Source of the DNA: Bacillus fungorum
Lineage (GTDB): Bacteria > Bacillota > Bacilli > Bacillales > Bacillaceae_G
Reading direction: 5' to 3'
DNA: 64,000 bases
Assembly: GCF_002746455.1 (NCBI RefSeq)
Contig: NZ_NWUW01000005.1
Coordinates: forward strand, 124,001 to 188,000
Within the stretch, counting starts at the first letter, position 1. Every line of letters begins with the position of its first letter. The translations under genes were made by a program, and so were the position numbers. Under the pieces are notes generated by a model. That model was not told the origin of the DNA. It made no database searches and was given only the letters and a program-made list of their open reading frames with translations. Positions 29,340 through 38,043 of the stretch are shown here, piece by piece.

Positions 29340-30521
29340 TTACAAAATGGATAAAATATATCCGCCAAAGGCTCCAAGTATAACGATAACCCAAGGTGGT
29401 GTTTTCCAAAAAGCGAGCAAGCAAAATAGAAGAGATGCAAAAACAAAATCTACAGCGTTCATAATTGTGCTTGTCCAAATAGGGTCATAAAAAGCTGCTA
29501 GTAAAATACCGACAACGGCTGCATTGACTCCAAGTAGTGCGCCTTGTATGTAAGATATTTTTCTCACACTGTTCCAAAATGGTAAAACACCAATAACGAG
29601 TAAGAAAGCAGGAAGAAAGATCGCAATTGTTGCGAGTATTGCCCCAAGTGTCCCGTTTAACACAGCTCCTATATAAGAAGCGAATGTAAATAGTGGGCCT
29701 GGTACGGCTTGTGTTAATCCGTATCCAGCTAGAAATTGTTCTTTCGTCATCATTCCGTTTTGTACGAACTCACCTTCAAGAAGGGGCAGCACGACGTGTC
29801 CGCCTCCAAATACAAGTGCGCCAGAGCGATAGAAACTATCAAATAAAGCGATGTAATAAGAGAACGGTCTTAATATTGGTAGCAGTAGTAATAGTCCGAA
29901 GAATAAGACGAGACAAGAAACTGCTATCTTTTTTGAAATAGGTACTTTTATATTTTGAGACTGGCTAATTGATTGGTTGCGATATAAAAACCAGCCGATA
30001 AAGCCAGATACTATAATAAGAATAACTTGTGTCCAGCTACTTGGCCATAGTAAGGCGATTGCGGCAGTTACAATCACAATTGTCGCACGATTTCGGTCTG
30101 GCGTTAATTTTTGCGCCATTCCCCATATGGCATGAGCCACAATAGCAACTGCTACAAGTTTTAGTCCATGAATCCAGCCAGCACTTCCAAGATTGAACTG
30201 ATTAAGGAATGAGGCGAAGAAAACTAAAACAAGCACAGACGGTAGTGTGAATCCAATCCATGAAATGATAGCTCCTAATAACCCACCTCTTAATAAACCA
30301 ACCCCCATACCAACTTGACTGCTAGCAGGGCCAGGAAGGAATTGACATAGCGCTACTAAATCTCCGTAACTTCGTTCATCTATCCATTTTCTTTTTTGTA
30401 TATATTCGTGGTGGAAATAGCCGAGGTGGGCGACAGGACCACCAAATGAAGTAAGTCCTAATTTAAATGAGACGAGAAAAATCTCTAATAATGTGTGAAA
30501 AGTGTATTTGTTATTTTCCAA
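29340..30521 (-). CDS. chrA: Chromate transporter ChrA (long form)
   Basis: A 393-residue two-domain CHR protein. The N-terminal half has KLGLTSFGGPVAHLG and FLPGPASSQVGMGVG, and the C-terminal half repeats the pattern with GALVFGGGHVVLPLLE and TQAVPGPLFTFASYIGA. Members export chromate, and many have other or unknown anion substrates. No chromate-response gene is adjacent. AGGAGGTTG precedes the ATG. Confidence 0.9.
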   Translation of the reverse strand: MENNKYTFHTLLEIFLVSFKLGLTSFGGPVAHLGYFHHEYIQKRKWIDERSYGDLVALCQFLPGPASSQVGMGVGLLRGGLLGAIISWIGFTLPSVLVLVFFASFLNQFNLGSAGWIHGLKLVAVAIVAHAIWGMAQKLTPDRNRATIVIVTAAIALLWPSSWTQVILIIVSGFIGWFLYRNQSISQSQNIKVPISKKIAVSCLVLFFGLLLLLPILRPFSYYIALFDSFYRSGALVFGGGHVVLPLLEGEFVQNGMMTKEQFLAGYGLTQAVPGPLFTFASYIGAVLNGTLGAILATIAIFLPAFLLVIGVLPFWNSVRKISYIQGALLGVNAAVVGILLAAFYDPIWTSTIMNAVDFVFASLLFCLLAFWKTPPWVIVILGAFGGYILSIL

Positions 30522-30628
30522 AACAACCTCCTAGAATGCTTTTCTATGTGCATTATACAAGAGGTAGTAAAGCAAAGGAAACAATTCTAATGTAAAGATT
30601 GTGTGAATCTTTTCTTCGTAATTAAAAG

Positions 30629-30658
30629 TTGAAAAAGTCATAAATGATTATGTATAAA
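30629..30658 (+). promoter_or_regulatory. Promoter of the CHRD gene
   Basis: TTGAAA, an 18-base spacer and TATAAA, about 52 bases before the start at 30711. Confidence 0.5.
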
Positions 30659-30710
30659 CCATAAAGTAGTAGAAGTAGTGATGGGAAATTTATATAAGGA
30701 GAATGCCCGT

Positions 30711-31124
30711 ATGACAACACATTTCTTTGCGAGGTTAACAGGTAAGAGGGAAATACCTCCTGTAAATACAGAAGCTTATGGCGTAGCAGAGTTTATATTT
30801 AGTGAGGATGTAAAGAAGTTGCAATATCGGGTCATATTGAAAAATATCGAAAAGGTTACATCATGCCAAATTCATTTAGGGAAAGCGGATCAAATTGGTC
30901 CAGTTGTTTTAAATTTGTTTGGTCCGCTAAAGCAAGGAATTAGTTTAAATGAAGGAGTCGTGACTGGTGTAGTCAATGTGGAGGATTTTGAAGGGCCTTT
31001 ACAGGGGAGAGCGTTTGATAGCTTACTTCAAGAAATCATTCAGGAGAATGTATATGTAAATGTTTATACGAAGCCCAATAAGAAGGGTGAAATCAGGGGG
31101 AGAATCAGGAAAGTAAAGAAGTAG
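30711..31124 (+). CDS. CHRD-domain protein without signal peptide
   Basis: A 137-residue protein consisting of a CHRD domain, first described in chordin: LTGKREIPPVNTEAYGVAEF at the start and VNVYTKPNKKGEIRGRI at the end. CHRD proteins are usually secreted, but I see no signal peptide here. Function is unknown. I start at the ATG at 30711, with AAGGAGAATGCCCGT before it. An earlier in-frame ATG at 30678 lacks a site. Confidence 0.8.
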   Translation: MTTHFFARLTGKREIPPVNTEAYGVAEFIFSEDVKKLQYRVILKNIEKVTSCQIHLGKADQIGPVVLNLFGPLKQGISLNEGVVTGVVNVEDFEGPLQGRAFDSLLQEIIQENVYVNVYTKPNKKGEIRGRIRKVKK

Positions 31125-31126
31125 AA

Positions 31127-31160
31127 AAAAGGCTGTTCATATATTGGAACAGCCTTTTCT
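31127..31160 (+). terminator. Terminator after the CHRD gene
   Basis: AAAAGGCTGTTC pairs with GAACAGCCTTTT around an eight-base loop. Confidence 0.8.
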
Positions 31161-31182
31161 GCTATAAGTTGCAAATTTTAGC

Positions 31183-31300
31183 GATTATTGTCGGTAAGTC
31201 GATATATATTGAAAATCGCTGATATAATCCGGGTTACACCGACATGTTTGAAAAATCGCTGATATAATTCGTGTTACGGTCGATATATTTAAAAAAATGC
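31183..31300 (+). repeat. TCGATATATT-type intergenic repeat, tandem array
   Basis: Three units with a period of 40-41 bases start at about 31200, 31240 and 31281. Each begins CGAYATRTTT and runs through GAAAATCGCTGATATAA, and the linkers contain GGGTTACAC or GTGTTACGG. A preamble, ATTGTCGGTAAGTC, precedes the first unit, as it does at 63000. It fills the space between the CHRD terminator and the end of the LevR-type gene. Confidence 0.65.
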
Positions 31301-31305
31301 CTCGA

Positions 31306-33981
31306 TTAATTTTTTACAGGCTGATTTTTAATGAAGAAGTCCATAACATAAAACACTTCGTCATCAGGTATTTGTATTTCAAATGTATTTTCAATGGGTT
31401 GCAATGCTTTTTTTACTTTCATGTACATCCAGTATTCATCTTGTCTTCGTTTCTCTTTATCTGGATGAGGAAGGAGGCTTTCTCCTTTTTGAAGACGGTC
31501 AACCATACAGCTCATATGCAAAATAACACCCATTAAGCTATCAGGAGTTAGCTGCAAGGAAATTAATTCTTGAATTGTATTTAATGCATAACGAATCGTT
31601 TTAATAAGTAGTGCTCCGTCGTTACGCTGCATTTGTTGTTCAAGAATATCAGCCATTTTTGCATATGTTTCTTCATACGTAATTAATTCTTGAATTGGCT
31701 GAATCGCTGTGTAGTTTACGATATCTTGAAAATGATATGTTAAGCATGGAACTTGCACATCGAAATTCGTGACGATACAAATGATATTCCGCTCTTTTTT
31801 TATGTTCTCAATCATTTTCGTTAAATCTTTTTCATGGACGATACTAATCGGAATAATTTCAATTAAGTCTTTGTCAAATCGCAAATAGTTCTCTAACATT
31901 TTTTGAATAGCTAACGCACTGCCTTCTCCAGTTAAACAAGCTGTTAAAATAACTGATTTCATTGGTGATAGTGGCTTTTTCTTTTCTTCTTGTACGTTTA
32001 AGTAAAACGGTGTTAAGTTCTTCACCGTTTCATATAATGCATCTAATGAGTAGCCAAGCTGAGCTTTTCGAGCTGCTTCTAGTGCATGTGGAGTGCTTGT
32101 CATGGAAAGAACACGTACCGGAATTTTGAACTCAGTTTCTAATATATCACCAATATAAGCGAGCGATCCCATATCAACGAGTAAGAGAAGTCCATTTACA
32201 TTTTGGAGTGTTTTCATATACACTTTCACACGCTCTAAGAAATCTTTCGGCGATTCATGTAACGGCATATCAATACCGGTTACTTCCTCAATGCCGAGAA
32301 GTTCATTTGCGACGTTTGCCATTTCTGTTGCAATGCCGTTTCCGTGCGCTAATATTAATACTTTTACTTCTGTTTGTGAGGCAGGAATTGGATCAACAAC
32401 GAAGAACATTGTTAAAAAGCCTGCTTCATCGATAGGCATTGTTATTTGTAATTCGTCTTCCAGTAGTTGAATGCATTGCATAGCTACGGAAAAAGCTTCT
32501 TTATATTTCGTACGAATTTGATTTAATTGTGGGTGATGAATTTGTTTTCCAGCTTGTAAACGTTGTAGAGTTGTCTGTACATGTAAACTTAAAGCGAGAA
32601 ATACTTTTTCATCAAACGTCTTAGATAAATGCTTTTCAGCAAGTTCCGCAATTTTTTCACAAACGGAAACGATATTACGATCCACAATTTTAAAAACATT
32701 TTCATGATTTGTCTTTTTTGACATTTGGTTAAAATATTGTACGAAAAAGCTTTGAATATCATTTTCTATTAGTAATTCTAATTCTTCCTCTTCAATACCG
32801 CGAGCTTGAAGTTCTTCATATTTATAATCAATATAATCGTAAATAGAAGACTGTTTTTCATTCTCTATTTTATGGTTACTCCAACCTTCATCACCTGTAA
32901 ATATAAATGTTTCATTTGGTATCTGGTATAGATGACGGCTTTTTCTTTCAATGAATAGCCCTTCTTTCATATACCAAGGTAAATCTGTACTTGAAACATA
33001 GACAGAATCACGTTTCTTTGTCACGAAGTCAGAGTAGGCTTTCGCACAGGCAATTTGTACATCCGTTTTTAATTGACCGATGTTATTGGGGCAATTGTAA
33101 AAGACGAAAGCACGCATTGCATTCGGACTAACGTGAATTTCTTTTCGCAGACGAATTGCTTCATTTGTGAAAAATAGTTGTAGTAAAGCAAAGCGTTCTT
33201 TATGTGTACGTTCACGAAGTGGTGGCAGCGTGACAGTCATAGGTATACGTCTTGTAAATGTTTTTAATAAAAATGAATTTGGTTCTTCTGTTGTTGCAGT
33301 AATGATTAATACTTGTGCTTTACGTTCGTTTTCTGTTTCTCCAAGGCGGCGGTATACTCCGCGATCAATAAAGGTGAAAAGCATTTCTTGTCCCTCTGGA
33401 GGAAGGCGATGTACTTCATCTAAGAAAAGGATCCCTTCATGTGCTTTTTCAATTAACCCTTTTTGATCACTTGCCCCTGTATAAGCTCCTTTTTTAATTC
33501 CAAATAACTGCCCTAGTAGTAGCTGTGGATTATTTGCGTAATCAGCACAGTTAAAGACGATAAATGGTGCATTTTTAGGAAGCTGTTCAACTTCAATTGC
33601 ATATTCGTGCATTAAAGAAGCGAACATAGATTTTCCGACTCCTGTTTCTCCGAGCAGTAAAGTATGCATACCGTTTGGAGGATAGAGAATGGAAGCTTTC
33701 GCTTTTTCGATTGCGATTTTAAGGCTTGTATTTTCAATTGCAAATGTATCTAATGAAGTTGCTTTTTTTGAATGCGTTTCCAACGAAGTGTTCGTTTCTA
33801 TATAAAAACGAACAGGACGCGTATTTGTTTTTAATAAACGTTTATCTTTTACAAGTTTGTTTAAGTCGCTACTTACATTGGCGCGATCTAGTTGCAACAG
33901 GATAGCGAGTTCTGATGCGGTTACACCTTCTGTATAATTGCCTTTTTGTATTGCGTTAAAAATGAGATCTATTCGTTTCAT
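31306..33981 (-). CDS. LevR-type sigma-54-dependent PTS-controlled activator
   Basis: This 891-residue activator opens sigma-54 promoters and is tuned by PTS phosphorylation. Order of parts: an N-terminal helix-turn-helix (residues 20-50); an AAA+ domain with Walker A GETGVGKS (111-118), the sigma-54 contact loop GAYTGA (165-170) and Walker B ILFLDE (184-189); a PRD (about 440-550); an EIIA-mannose-like domain (about 560-690); an EIIB-like region; and a final PRD (about 790-885). The likely target is the sigma-54 promoter at 25005, about 4.5 kb away and divergent in orientation. It is an unusually large single-gene unit without its own nearby PTS-mannose genes. Confidence 0.9.
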   Translation of the reverse strand: MKRIDLIFNAIQKGNYTEGVTASELAILLQLDRANVSSDLNKLVKDKRLLKTNTRPVRFYIETNTSLETHSKKATSLDTFAIENTSLKIAIEKAKASILYPPNGMHTLLLGETGVGKSMFASLMHEYAIEVEQLPKNAPFIVFNCADYANNPQLLLGQLFGIKKGAYTGASDQKGLIEKAHEGILFLDEVHRLPPEGQEMLFTFIDRGVYRRLGETENERKAQVLIITATTEEPNSFLLKTFTRRIPMTVTLPPLRERTHKERFALLQLFFTNEAIRLRKEIHVSPNAMRAFVFYNCPNNIGQLKTDVQIACAKAYSDFVTKKRDSVYVSSTDLPWYMKEGLFIERKSRHLYQIPNETFIFTGDEGWSNHKIENEKQSSIYDYIDYKYEELQARGIEEEELELLIENDIQSFFVQYFNQMSKKTNHENVFKIVDRNIVSVCEKIAELAEKHLSKTFDEKVFLALSLHVQTTLQRLQAGKQIHHPQLNQIRTKYKEAFSVAMQCIQLLEDELQITMPIDEAGFLTMFFVVDPIPASQTEVKVLILAHGNGIATEMANVANELLGIEEVTGIDMPLHESPKDFLERVKVYMKTLQNVNGLLLLVDMGSLAYIGDILETEFKIPVRVLSMTSTPHALEAARKAQLGYSLDALYETVKNLTPFYLNVQEEKKKPLSPMKSVILTACLTGEGSALAIQKMLENYLRFDKDLIEIIPISIVHEKDLTKMIENIKKERNIICIVTNFDVQVPCLTYHFQDIVNYTAIQPIQELITYEETYAKMADILEQQMQRNDGALLIKTIRYALNTIQELISLQLTPDSLMGVILHMSCMVDRLQKGESLLPHPDKEKRRQDEYWMYMKVKKALQPIENTFEIQIPDDEVFYVMDFFIKNQPVKN

Positions 33982-34055
33982 TTCTATTCACCTCGAAACT
34001 TCATCACTATTTAAAATTTTACACAAAAATGGGAAGGGTGGGAAGAGAAAAATAA

Positions 34056-34087
34056 AACAGCTTTAGCACATAGGCACTAAAGCTGTT
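34056..34087 (-). terminator. Terminator of the polysaccharide deacetylase gene
   Basis: On the minus strand AACAGCTTTAG pairs with CTAAAGCTGTT around a ten-base loop, followed by TTATTTTT. The stem overlaps the stop codon. Confidence 0.8.
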
Positions 34088-34823
34088 ACAATCTTGTGTC
34101 TTTCCAAAAGTTCACTTCGAGGTGGGAAGATGGATTATAGGGAAGAAGTTTGTATCCTTGTGACTGTAAGTAATCAATTACTTTTGGCAGTATTTGTACG
34201 GTTACACTCGAATCATGCATTAAAATCACTTCGACTTGTTCATCGCTCTGATTACGTACTCTCTCTAGTATGGCAGAAGGATTGTCATAGCTTTTCCAGT
34301 CGTATGTATCGATTGTCCAATCCCACATTTTATACTGGGCTGATACAAGTGCATCACGGTAATTCTTTTTTAAGTAAGGCATACTACCATACGGAACACG
34401 AACGAGATGTGTGTTTAATTTTGTAATTTGCTGAACAATGTTTTGGGTTTGTTCCATTTCTGTAATTAAAGCGTATGGATCCCCGTTGTAAAGGCGTTTT
34501 ACATCGTGTGACATACTGTGAAGTCCGATATAATGTCCGTCTTTAATTAATCGCTGCATTGTCTTTTTATAATGTGGCACTTTTCCACCAATAACAAAGA
34601 AAGTGGCTTTTCCGTTCTTTTCTTTTAAGATGTCTAAAATTTGCGTAGTATATTTGTTTGGTCCGTCATCAAATGTTAAGTACGCGATTTTTTGGGTAGA
34701 AGAGGTAGTTTCGGTATTTGGATGATGTTCAGCAGGGGTAATTGTAGTTGCTCCTGCATGAGATGACGCGTACATAGTAATCGTTAAAAATAAAATAATG
34801 TATTGAAATACTCGCTTGATCAT
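34086..34823 (-). CDS. Secreted polysaccharide deacetylase (NodB domain)
   Basis: A 245-residue protein with a signal peptide (MIKRVFQYIILFLTITMYASSHAGA) and a NodB-fold carbohydrate esterase 4 domain. Motif 1 TFDDGP gives the catalytic base and a metal ligand, motif 2 HSMSHD gives the two histidines, and motif 3 RVPYGS is present. ILMHD marks motif 5. It is likely to deacetylate peptidoglycan or another wall N-acetyl-hexosamine polymer. I start at the ATG at 34823 with TGAGGGTGAATGTT upstream. B. cereus-group genomes hold many such paralogues. Confidence 0.9.
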   Translation of the reverse strand: MIKRVFQYIILFLTITMYASSHAGATTITPAEHHPNTETTSSTQKIAYLTFDDGPNKYTTQILDILKEKNGKATFFVIGGKVPHYKKTMQRLIKDGHYIGLHSMSHDVKRLYNGDPYALITEMEQTQNIVQQITKLNTHLVRVPYGSMPYLKKNYRDALVSAQYKMWDWTIDTYDWKSYDNPSAILERVRNQSDEQVEVILMHDSSVTVQILPKVIDYLQSQGYKLLPYNPSSHLEVNFWKDTRL

Positions 34824-34951
34824 AACATTCACCCTCAGTTTGACAATCAAGATGTAAAAAAGAAAATATAAGCCTTTTCTTATTATGTATATCTTTCTCC
34901 AATAGTGGAACTCTCAAACAAGCTATATTTTGGAAATGTAAAATAATGAAT

Positions 34952-34989
34952 AAAAAATAGCATCCCCTTATAAAAAAGAGGATGCTATT
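34952..34989 (-). terminator. Terminator of tagO
   Basis: On the minus strand AATAGCATCCTC pairs with GGGGATGCTATT (one G-U type mismatch) and is followed by TTTTATTC. Confidence 0.8.
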
Positions 34990-35023
34990 CGAATATTTCA
35001 TCATATTAAAGGCTATACTACAA

Positions 35024-36097
35024 TTAGTCTTCGCGTTTTTTCACTTTTTTATAAAAGGAAATAAGTGGTTTGTAACGTTCATGTACAAGTCCGATTACTT
35101 CAGCAAGGATTTCTGTAAAGAAGATTAAAACGAAAAGAAGAGTAATGGATAACCATAATGTTGCACTAGAGAAAATGATTGCATTTACACTAAAGAAAAT
35201 ACCGAATGCGTATATAATTAGTACCGTTTTACGATGAGAGAAGCCCATTGCAAGTAAACGGTGATGTAAATGCGATTTGTCTGGCGCTGAAATAGGTTTT
35301 TTATTTACGATACGACGAATAATTGCAAATGTCGTATCAAATACAGGTACGCCTAAAATGATAACTGGAACGATAAAACTGAATAACGTTACACTTTTGT
35401 ATAATCCAAGTAACGATATAACAGAAATACAGTATCCTAAAAATAGTGCGCCTGTATCTCCCATGAAAATTTTTGCTGGATGGAAGTTGTAGAATAAAAA
35501 TCCAAGTGTACTTGCAAGTGCAATGAGTGCTAGAGGTAAAATGATAGCTGTTCCAGTACCCCATGGGCTAGTGAAGGCCATATATGCTAGCGTTGCCAGT
35601 ACGATAGATGAAATACCAGCAGATAATCCATCTAAGCCATCAATTAAGTTGATGGCATTTGTAATACCTACAATCCAAAATACTGTAATTGGGTAAGCAA
35701 GCCATCCAAGTTCAGTATCCCCGAGGATTGGAATATATAATATTTGTACTAATAATCCACTTTTTACAATCATAATGGCAACTAATAGTTGTCCACCGAA
35801 TTTTACCTTCGCAGATAACTCGTACATATCATCTAAAATACCGATGATTACAATGATAATCGCACCTAGCGTTATCGATAACATTCTTTGTTCATATAAG
35901 CCACCGACAACAAATCCTACAGCTACACCGATAAATATCGCTAACCCGCCAAGACGAGGCATGATCTTTTGGTGCACTTTACGCGCGTTTGGCTTATCTG
36001 TTGCTCCTATTTTAAAAGCTAACTTAATAACTAAAGGAGTAACGACGAGTACAGTGATGAAAGATGCCAAAATGGCATAAATCACTTGTGAGTCCAT
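35024..36097 (-). CDS. tagO: Undecaprenyl-phosphate N-acetylglucosaminyl-1-phosphate transferase
   Basis: This MraY/WecA-type membrane enzyme transfers GlcNAc-1-phosphate to undecaprenyl phosphate, the first committed step of wall teichoic acid or secondary wall polymer synthesis. It has 357 residues and about ten helices. Motifs include GILDDMYELSAK (aspartates of the Mg-binding DDxxD region), NAINLIDGLDGLSAG, FMGDTGALFLG and the basic SHLHHRLLAMGFS loop. It lies beside UDP-sugar genes and an LCP ligase, as in B. subtilis. Confidence 0.93.
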   Translation of the reverse strand: MDSQVIYAILASFITVLVVTPLVIKLAFKIGATDKPNARKVHQKIMPRLGGLAIFIGVAVGFVVGGLYEQRMLSITLGAIIIVIIGILDDMYELSAKVKFGGQLLVAIMIVKSGLLVQILYIPILGDTELGWLAYPITVFWIVGITNAINLIDGLDGLSAGISSIVLATLAYMAFTSPWGTGTAIILPLALIALASTLGFLFYNFHPAKIFMGDTGALFLGYCISVISLLGLYKSVTLFSFIVPVIILGVPVFDTTFAIIRRIVNKKPISAPDKSHLHHRLLAMGFSHRKTVLIIYAFGIFFSVNAIIFSSATLWLSITLLFVLIFFTEILAEVIGLVHERYKPLISFYKKVKKRED

Positions 36098-36643
36098 TAA
36101 TACCCCACCCTTTTATAGTCTAACGTAATTTTTTTAAAATATATTTATCTGAAAATTATGATGTTTATTTGCAGGCTCATAACATATGGTATCACAAAAA
36201 GATTAGAATTCAATCTTTTTTTCTTTTTACGGTAAATGGAAGCAGATAGAATATATGACAATTGTATATAGAATGTTGAACCAATTGAGAAGGTTAATCG
36301 TATTGCGCTTTGGAATATGACATTTTCTCTTTTTCTTTGATAGTGAATACTTTTATTTCAGTATTATAAGTGTTACACGTAGAAATAAGTAAGTTCCGTG
36401 TTAAAATGTGGGAATTTATCCCGCATGAACAGGGAGTTTTAATTCCTATAAAATTCCGATTGGTTTAACTAATAATTAATAAAGGATATTTAATTTTACA
36501 AAAACTTAAAAAAGAATGAAAAAGGTAATTCATATAATAAAGAAGTAAAAGAGTTTTCTCATTTTTAATGTGAGAGGGGGAAGCACAGGGAGGATTGTAT
36601 GTATTCGTATATTTTCTATTGCATATTCCTGTGCGAAAAGGAA
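36098..36643. other. Intergenic region between tagO and the UDP-sugar dehydrogenase gene
   Basis: 546 bases between divergent genes. It carries a bcr1-related fragment (36415-36500) and, just before the right gene, GGGAGG with an ATG at 36599 that opens in the same frame as the dehydrogenase. No other gene is seen. Confidence 0.45.
36415..36500 (+). repeat. bcr1-related repeat fragment
   Basis: TTTATCCCGCATGAACAGGG begins like the complete copies, and CCGATTGGTTTAACTAATAA matches their central part. The central hairpin differs (AGGGAGTTTTAATTCCT) and the right end is not recognisable. It is a divergent or decayed copy. Confidence 0.5.
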
Positions 36644-37969
36644 ATGAAAATTACGATAATAGGTACCGGATACGTTGGATTGATTACAGGAGTAGGGTTG
36701 GCAATATTAGGACATTCGGTCACATGTTTTGATATAAATGATGAGAAAATTGAACGAATAAAACAAGGGGATTTGCCTATTTATGAAGCGGGCTTATATG
36801 AATTAATAAATGATGCATATGAGAATAATCGTTTAACTTTTACAACAAGTAAAGAAGAAGCATTTACCGATGCAGAATTTATATTTATTGCAGTTGGAAC
36901 ACCGTCTTTATTAGATGGGACAGCGGATTTAACATATGTTCAACGTGCATGTGTTGATATTGGAACATATGCGACTAACGACATTATTGTTGTTACAAAA
37001 AGTACTGTTCCTGTAGGGACGAATGTTGCTATTAGAGGATGGATTAAGGAGAAGTTACAGGGGAGGCATGAATTACATATCGTATCGAATCCAGAATTTT
37101 TACGGGAAGGTTCAGGGATTTACGATTTTTTTCGGGGAGATCGTATTGTAATTGGAGCAAATAATGAGGAAGCGGCAAGAAAAGTTGAGAATTTATATAG
37201 TGAATTACACTTAAAAACGTATGTTACAGATATAAAAAGTGCAGAGATGATTAAATATGCATCGAATGCCTTTTTAGCAACAAAAATTAGTTTTATCAAT
37301 GAAATTTCAAATATATGTGAGAAGGTAGGAGCGAATGTATTAGACGTTGCACAAGGGATGGGAATGGATAAGAGAATTGGTACGTCTTTTTTAAATGCGG
37401 GCATTGGTTACGGGGGATCGTGTTTTCCGAAAGATACGAAAGCTCTTGTACAAATTGCTGGGAATGTGGAGCATGATTTTCGCTTGTTAAAAGCAGTTAT
37501 TGAAGTGAATAATAAACAACAGTTGTTATTGATTGAGAAAGCAAAGAAAGTAATAAACATGGACAAGAAGCGGATTGCGGTGCTGGGGGCGGCATTTAAA
37601 CCGAATACTGATGATATAAGAGACGCGCCATCTCTTATTATAATAGAAGAATTAATGAATATAGGTGCGGATGTAGTTCTATATGACCCGAAGGCGATTC
37701 AAAATATGAAAAATATCTTTGGGGAGACTATACAATATAGCGAATGTATAGATGAATCGATTAGAGAAGCGAGTGCGGCTTTTATCATGACAGAATGGGG
37801 GACTATCCGAAATTACCCGTTAGAAAGGTACGTACAACTTATGAGAGAACCTATTTTATTTGATGGAAGAAATTGTTATACTAATGAGGATGTGAAGAAG
37901 CAAGGGATAGATTATTATTCTGTTGGAAGAGAAAGTATTTGTATGAGGGACTTTTCCGTTATTCGTTAA
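36644..37969 (+). CDS. UDP-glucose 6-dehydrogenase
   Basis: This enzyme oxidises UDP-glucose (or a UDP-N-acetyl-sugar) with two NAD to the uronic acid. From the ATG at 36644 it has 441 residues: NAD-binding GTGYVGL at 7-13, the catalytic cysteine in GGSCFPKD (about 258-262) and the sugar-binding C-terminal domain. An earlier in-frame ATG at 36599 with a good GGGAGG site would add MYSYIFYCIFLCEKE. I prefer the conserved start, but the longer form cannot be excluded. TuaD of B. subtilis is the closest named role. The product could feed a teichuronic-type polymer. Confidence 0.88.
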   Translation: MKITIIGTGYVGLITGVGLAILGHSVTCFDINDEKIERIKQGDLPIYEAGLYELINDAYENNRLTFTTSKEEAFTDAEFIFIAVGTPSLLDGTADLTYVQRACVDIGTYATNDIIVVTKSTVPVGTNVAIRGWIKEKLQGRHELHIVSNPEFLREGSGIYDFFRGDRIVIGANNEEAARKVENLYSELHLKTYVTDIKSAEMIKYASNAFLATKISFINEISNICEKVGANVLDVAQGMGMDKRIGTSFLNAGIGYGGSCFPKDTKALVQIAGNVEHDFRLLKAVIEVNNKQQLLLIEKAKKVINMDKKRIAVLGAAFKPNTDDIRDAPSLIIIEELMNIGADVVLYDPKAIQNMKNIFGETIQYSECIDESIREASAAFIMTEWGTIRNYPLERYVQLMREPILFDGRNCYTNEDVKKQGIDYYSVGRESICMRDFSVIR

Positions 37970-38043
37970 AAAGGCATGTGTTCATGTATATTCTTATATG
38001 TCATAATAGAATTTGTAACTAGTGAAAGAAAAGAGGCAATGAA

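Noticed and set aside
31183..31300. The tandem repeats as a possible CRISPR array
   Set aside because: Units differ from each other, linkers are related to one another rather than unique, and no cas genes are present.
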